Positions 6,069 to 8,602 of a stretch of 8,602 nt of DNA are shown piece after piece. The stretch comes from JASFQI01 sp050115555 (GTDB lineage: Bacteria > Desulfobacterota > DSM-4660 > Desulfatiglandales > HGW-15). Every line of letters begins with the position of its first letter. Within the stretch, counting starts at the first letter, position 1. The position numbers were made by a program, and so were the translations under genes. Location of the stretch: assembly GCA_050115555.1 (NCBI GenBank), contig JASFQI010000210.1:1-8602 (forward strand), in the 5' to 3' direction. Below the pieces are notes generated by a model that saw only the letters and a list, made by a program, of their open reading frames with translations, did not search any database and was not told where the DNA came from.

Positions 6069-6968
6069 ATGAAACCTTTTTTTGTGACATTCCTTTTTTC
6101 CACCGCTTTACTGTGGTCTCTGCACACGGCTTTTGCGTGGGAAGAACACCATCACCATGGCCCCGCGCCCGCGCCCGCAGGTCCGATGGAAGACCACCAT
6201 CACGACGGACCACCGGACCTCGGCGGAATCCAGGGCGACCGAGTGAACCAGAACATAGAAATCTTTCAGCAGCAGGGACAGGGTCTCACAAGGTTTCCGC
6301 AAGGCCCCGGGAGCTTTGGCTTTCAATCCCCGGACGATGCCGCACCCATGATCAAGGTTCGGATACGCGATGACAACGGGATGTGGACGGAGATGATGGT
6401 GAAGCCATCCATGCTGTCCAATCTCTTGCAGCAGCAATGGGAAAATGACTTCATCAACCGCGGTCAAACCGAATTTGACCGCCACAACCGGATGGAAATG
6501 GTGAAGAACCAGCACAATCTGGTGGACAACATGTACAGTACCGACGGCCTGGCAAACATATTAAACGGCCTCACCCGGGCGGCTGAAACGGGGGATTTTG
6601 TCTTTGACTGGGGCACCACGATCACGCAGGATGTCACAAAAGTCCCCGTCAATACGGTGTATGGTCACTCCAAGAATGTGACCATTCTTATTCAACACGA
6701 CATCGCTGTTCGGTTTTTTGATTCCAAGACCTATGAAAAAGAAGCCAAAGACACCATCAAGAATTTTGCCCTTAACAAGCTTGCCGGAGAAGTCGTGGAT
6801 GAGCTCTTGCCGGATGTCCCGGGGGAGAATACCATCAAGAAGCTTACCGGCGTGGGGTTTCAGGAAATAACGGACAACATGCTTCAGGGTGGCGGCAGGA
6901 GCCTCACCTATTCCGGGCCCGACCTGCGTCCGGAAAAGGACAAGTACGGCGGAACCCTTCAGAAATGA
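6069..6968 (+). CDS. Exported protein with histidine-rich N-terminus, unknown function
   Basis: This 299-residue protein belongs to no family I recognise. Residues 1-23 are a signal peptide (MKPFF, a hydrophobic core, then AFA before Trp24), with no lipobox cysteine, so the mature protein should be periplasmic or secreted. The mature end opens with EEHHHHGPAPAPAG and EDHHHDGPPD (25-50): two histidine clusters separated by a proline-alanine linker, which could bind metal. A Gln- and Gly-rich part follows (60-85), then a mixed region with the likely strand MIKVRIRDDNGMWTEMMVK (94-112), an Asn/Gln-rich helical part (115-155), strands such as NVTILIQHDIAVRFF (203-217) and a helical tail. No membrane helix follows the signal. 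The only SD-like bases are GGGGTGAG just before the ATG. It lies 22 bases upstream of another exported protein gene and probably shares its mRNA and its job at the cell envelope. Confidence 0.82.
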   Translation: MKPFFVTFLFSTALLWSLHTAFAWEEHHHHGPAPAPAGPMEDHHHDGPPDLGGIQGDRVNQNIEIFQQQGQGLTRFPQGPGSFGFQSPDDAAPMIKVRIRDDNGMWTEMMVKPSMLSNLLQQQWENDFINRGQTEFDRHNRMEMVKNQHNLVDNMYSTDGLANILNGLTRAAETGDFVFDWGTTITQDVTKVPVNTVYGHSKNVTILIQHDIAVRFFDSKTYEKEAKDTIKNFALNKLAGEVVDELLPDVPGENTIKKLTGVGFQEITDNMLQGGGRSLTYSGPDLRPEKDKYGGTLQK

Positions 6969-6990
6969 TCTTTATGAGGACGGTTGCTCT

Positions 6991-8067
6991 ATGAGGAATA
7001 CAATGGGCCGGAAAATATTGCCGATGTTCATCCTTCTGGGCTTTATTCTCTCCCCGATGGCCTTTACGAACGACAATGCCGTCCGGGCGGAAGCGCCTTC
7101 AGGCAATGGAAAATTTCAGCTCCTGAACAGGTATGAGTCCGACCCTGCCGTCTTGAGCGCGCTCTTTGCCGTTATCTCGGCCAAACGGGGTGAGCTGAAG
7201 TCTCACCCTCTCATCGAGGTCAGCCCGGACGCCGAAATCCACATCAGCAAGGAGAGCGCTCTTTCCGGGTTTGCCGTGACCGCGGCTACGATCAGTGACT
7301 TTCAGGAGAACCCGGACGGCACGGTCTTGTTGGGTGTGGTCACGGAATTTATCGACCTCGCGGGCAGAAGGGACCTGGCGGCGAACCAGATCCTCTATCG
7401 GGTCAAGGCACCTCAAGACCGTGAAACGATCTCCACTCCCCGGGTGAAGGAAAGGCTAAGGACGCTCGGTTACGAGCCCGGGCCTTCCAGTGGCGAGTGG
7501 ACCGAGAAATCCAGCGCCGCCCTGACGCGATTTCAAAAGGACAGCAATCTGGAGCCCACAGGCGATCCTGATCTGGAGACCCTGAAGCGTCTTCTGGGAG
7601 ATGCATTTCCCGTGATTCAGATCCTCGAGATGAACAGCTTCACTGTCTACCCAAAGGTCCCAAAACACATGGTCTACATCCTGGCCGGCGAGCTCACCCG
7701 GAAGGACCCGGAGAGGTTCGGCAGGGGCTTTGACTCCTGGGGCGAGGTGGCGGCGGCCGCCATTTCGCACGATCAACTGAGAGTCGGGGAAAAGGACGCC
7801 GAGTTTGTGCTCTTCGTCTATCTCCTGGACAAGGTCGATCCCAGATACCCGGTCCATCTGGGCTTTTCATCGTCCCCGGTCAACGTGGACGCTCCAACAG
7901 AAGAAGAAACGACCCCCACCCTGAACACGCCCCGGCGTTATGCGCGTCTCGGTAAATGGCCCGTCCTCTCGGAAAGCTTTCAGATCCCAAAGGTGGAAGT
8001 GTCGGAAAAGCTTTACGTCACTCTCTTCATAAACCAGAAGCCCGTGGCCGAGTACCGCATCAGGTAA
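6991..8067 (+). CDS. Exported protein with a peptidoglycan-binding (PG_binding_1-like) domain
   Basis: This is a 358-residue protein with an N-terminal signal peptide (hydrophobic ILPMFILLGFILSPMAF at 9-25, cleavage likely near VRAEA at 31-35). Residues about 149-203 match the peptidoglycan-binding type 1 fold: VKERLRTLGYEPG, then SAALTRFQKDSNLEPTGDPD and LETLKRLLG, i.e. the usual L..LGY, AL..FQ and TG.....T...L pattern. The N-terminal part (40-140) and the C-terminal part (205-358, strand-rich, with a Thr/Glu/Pro-rich stretch at 299-314) are not recognised. No hydrolase or amidase motif is visible, so it is probably a wall-anchored structural or accessory protein. The start is ambiguous: ATG 6991 has GAGGA at ten bases, and ATG 7003, giving a signal peptide beginning MGRKIL, has GAGGA at five bases. 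An upstream in-frame extension to 6889 would overlap the previous gene and lacks a signal-peptide start. Confidence 0.85.
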   Translation: MRNTMGRKILPMFILLGFILSPMAFTNDNAVRAEAPSGNGKFQLLNRYESDPAVLSALFAVISAKRGELKSHPLIEVSPDAEIHISKESALSGFAVTAATISDFQENPDGTVLLGVVTEFIDLAGRRDLAANQILYRVKAPQDRETISTPRVKERLRTLGYEPGPSSGEWTEKSSAALTRFQKDSNLEPTGDPDLETLKRLLGDAFPVIQILEMNSFTVYPKVPKHMVYILAGELTRKDPERFGRGFDSWGEVAAAAISHDQLRVGEKDAEFVLFVYLLDKVDPRYPVHLGFSSSPVNVDAPTEEETTPTLNTPRRYARLGKWPVLSESFQIPKVEVSEKLYVTLFINQKPVAEYRIR

Positions 8068-8376
8068 GGATTTCGACCGTCCAAATCACGAAGGAAACGG
8101 GTTTCGCCAACCCCTTTCTTGTCCCCCTAAAGACCGTTGCTTACAAAAAGTCTGTCCGTGGGCCCCGGGACGGGAGAGGGTTTTTCATAGCGTTTCCCGG
8201 CATTGACACCCTAAGGCACGTTCGGTTACCCTTCCGCTCAAAAACAGCTTTCCGGCGCAGTCCCATCACACACGCACCACCTCACATGCCGCTTGACACC
8301 ATGGAACAGGGTGGGGTGGGTTTCGGGCACAAGGCATTCCGGCAATTTCGCGGCAGGAGAGGATGCGGGTGAGACC
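8068..8376. other. Spacer of 309 bases with no supported gene
   Basis: Apart from the candidate terminator at 8151-8185, this spacer holds a weak hairpin just after the stop codon (GGGTT-TCGCC-AACCC, 8099-8113, followed by CTTTCTTG). It also has two TTGACA sequences (8203-8208 and 8293-8298) that could be -35 elements for the next gene. Neither has a good -10 at the right distance, so no promoter is called. A 138-codon plus-strand frame covering 7956-8372 overlaps the preceding gene and does not look like protein. Confidence 0.5.
8151..8185 (+). terminator. Candidate terminator of the exported-protein gene pair
   Basis: TCTGTCCGT (8151-8159) pairs with ACGGGAGA (8170-8177) over eight base pairs with one bulged G and one G-U, around a GC-rich ten-base loop. 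GGG and a run of five T (8181-8185) follow on the plus strand. The three bases between stem and T run and the bulge make it imperfect. It lies 84 bases after the stop of the upstream gene, a plausible place for the operon end. Confidence 0.35.
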
Positions 8377-8602
8377 ATGAGCGGCGAAACAGAAGAGCGA
8401 GCTCCAGGGAAGGACCTTCAGACGGTTCGCGTACCGGAATCTCTGCAGCCGATGTTCCTGAAGGCCCAGGAATACGTGGACCGCTACTTTCAGAATCGAA
8501 CGAGGGACCCGGCCAAGGGCTTCATCGAGATCTCTGGAGAGCGTTACATCCTTGTCCGTGCAGCCTCCATGTCGCGGGAGTTCTTCGACCTCGTAAGCTC
8601 CC
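8377..8602 (+). CDS. N-terminal fragment of a probable sensory or regulatory protein (XylR_N-like)
   Basis: An ATG opens a frame of 75 complete codons that runs off the window edge. The visible protein begins MSGETEERAPGKDLQTVRVP, with no signal peptide or membrane segment, so it is probably cytoplasmic. The part FLKAQEYVDRYFQ (about 27-39) and then GFIEISGERYILVRAASMS (about 48-66) followed by REFFDLV resembles the start of the XylR_N sensory domain, where a G-I-gly-E-R-hydrophobic-L-ala-S-A pattern precedes a helix. In other proteins this domain sits in front of PAS, histidine kinase or sigma-54 activator modules. Those parts would lie outside the window. The ribosome site is weak (GGGTGA just upstream). 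It is separated from the exported pair by 309 bases and probably forms its own unit. Confidence 0.55.
   Translation, partial: MSGETEERAPGKDLQTVRVPESLQPMFLKAQEYVDRYFQNRTRDPAKGFIEISGERYILVRAASMSREFFDLVSS

Noticed and set aside
5762..6127. Minus-strand frame of 121 codons opposite the start of the exported-protein gene
   Set aside because: Its translation is rich in Ser, Arg and Pro with no domain, it runs through the minus-strand terminator, and it overlaps a better supported gene on the other strand.
8203..8231. TTGACA with a possible sigma70 or sigma-54 promoter for the last gene
   Set aside because: The -10 position reads TTACCC, and the nearby AGGCACG lacks a proper GC-containing -12 element.
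1..8602. CRISPR arrays, tRNA or rRNA genes, insertion sequences and attachment sites
   Set aside because: No regularly spaced repeats, cloverleaf-like sequence, transposase or terminal inverted repeats were seen on either strand by reading.

Overview
The window looks like a chromosomal segment from a Gram-negative bacterium with a moderately high G+C content. TRAP transporter genes, exported proteins with signal peptides, and a sensor start resembling the XylR_N type all fit a proteobacterium or Desulfobacterota (the former deltaproteobacteria). This is an inference from gene content and style; no phylogenetic marker is present.

Left part, minus strand, read from about 5700 down to 1: one apparent operon for uptake and activation of an organic acid. 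The order of transcription is a GntR/FCD regulator (4919-5611), a TRAP periplasmic binding protein DctP (3853-4875), the small TRAP permease DctQ (3048-3632), the large TRAP permease DctM (1694-3034), and an acyl-CoA synthetase most like the malonyl-CoA synthetases MatB/ACSF3 (35-1564). The simplest reading is that the binding protein captures a small carboxylate, DctQM imports it with a cation gradient, and the ligase converts it to its CoA thioester. Malonate is the best substrate guess, because the ligase has MatB-type motifs and because an operator-like palindrome (5734-5755) in front of the regulator resembles the site I recall for MatR, the GntR-family malonate regulator of Rhizobium. 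A strong Shine-Dalgarno sequence at the extreme left edge (1-10, minus strand) shows that the operon continues beyond the window, possibly into a malonyl-CoA decarboxylase or another acyl-CoA enzyme.

The dctP-dctQ spacer (3633-3852) is unusually structured. It has a 14-bp stem that pairs fully only in the transcribed (minus) strand, two smaller hairpins, and a 15-codon open frame behind a very purine-rich ribosome site. This fits a device that sets unequal amounts of binding protein and permease.

Middle (5612-6068): a regulatory region between divergent units. It holds the regulator's promoter, the palindromic operator, a minus-strand intrinsic terminator, and a good sigma70-type promoter facing right.

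Right part, plus strand: two genes for exported proteins of unknown function. The first (6069-6968) is a signal-peptide protein with a histidine-rich mature N-terminus and no family I recognise. The second (6991-8067) carries a signal peptide and a central peptidoglycan-binding domain. They are probably cotranscribed and end near a candidate terminator at 8151-8185. After a 309-base spacer, the first 75 codons of a cytoplasmic protein start at 8377 and run off the window. Its sequence resembles the XylR_N-type sensory domain. The least explained part of the window is the two-gene exported pair.
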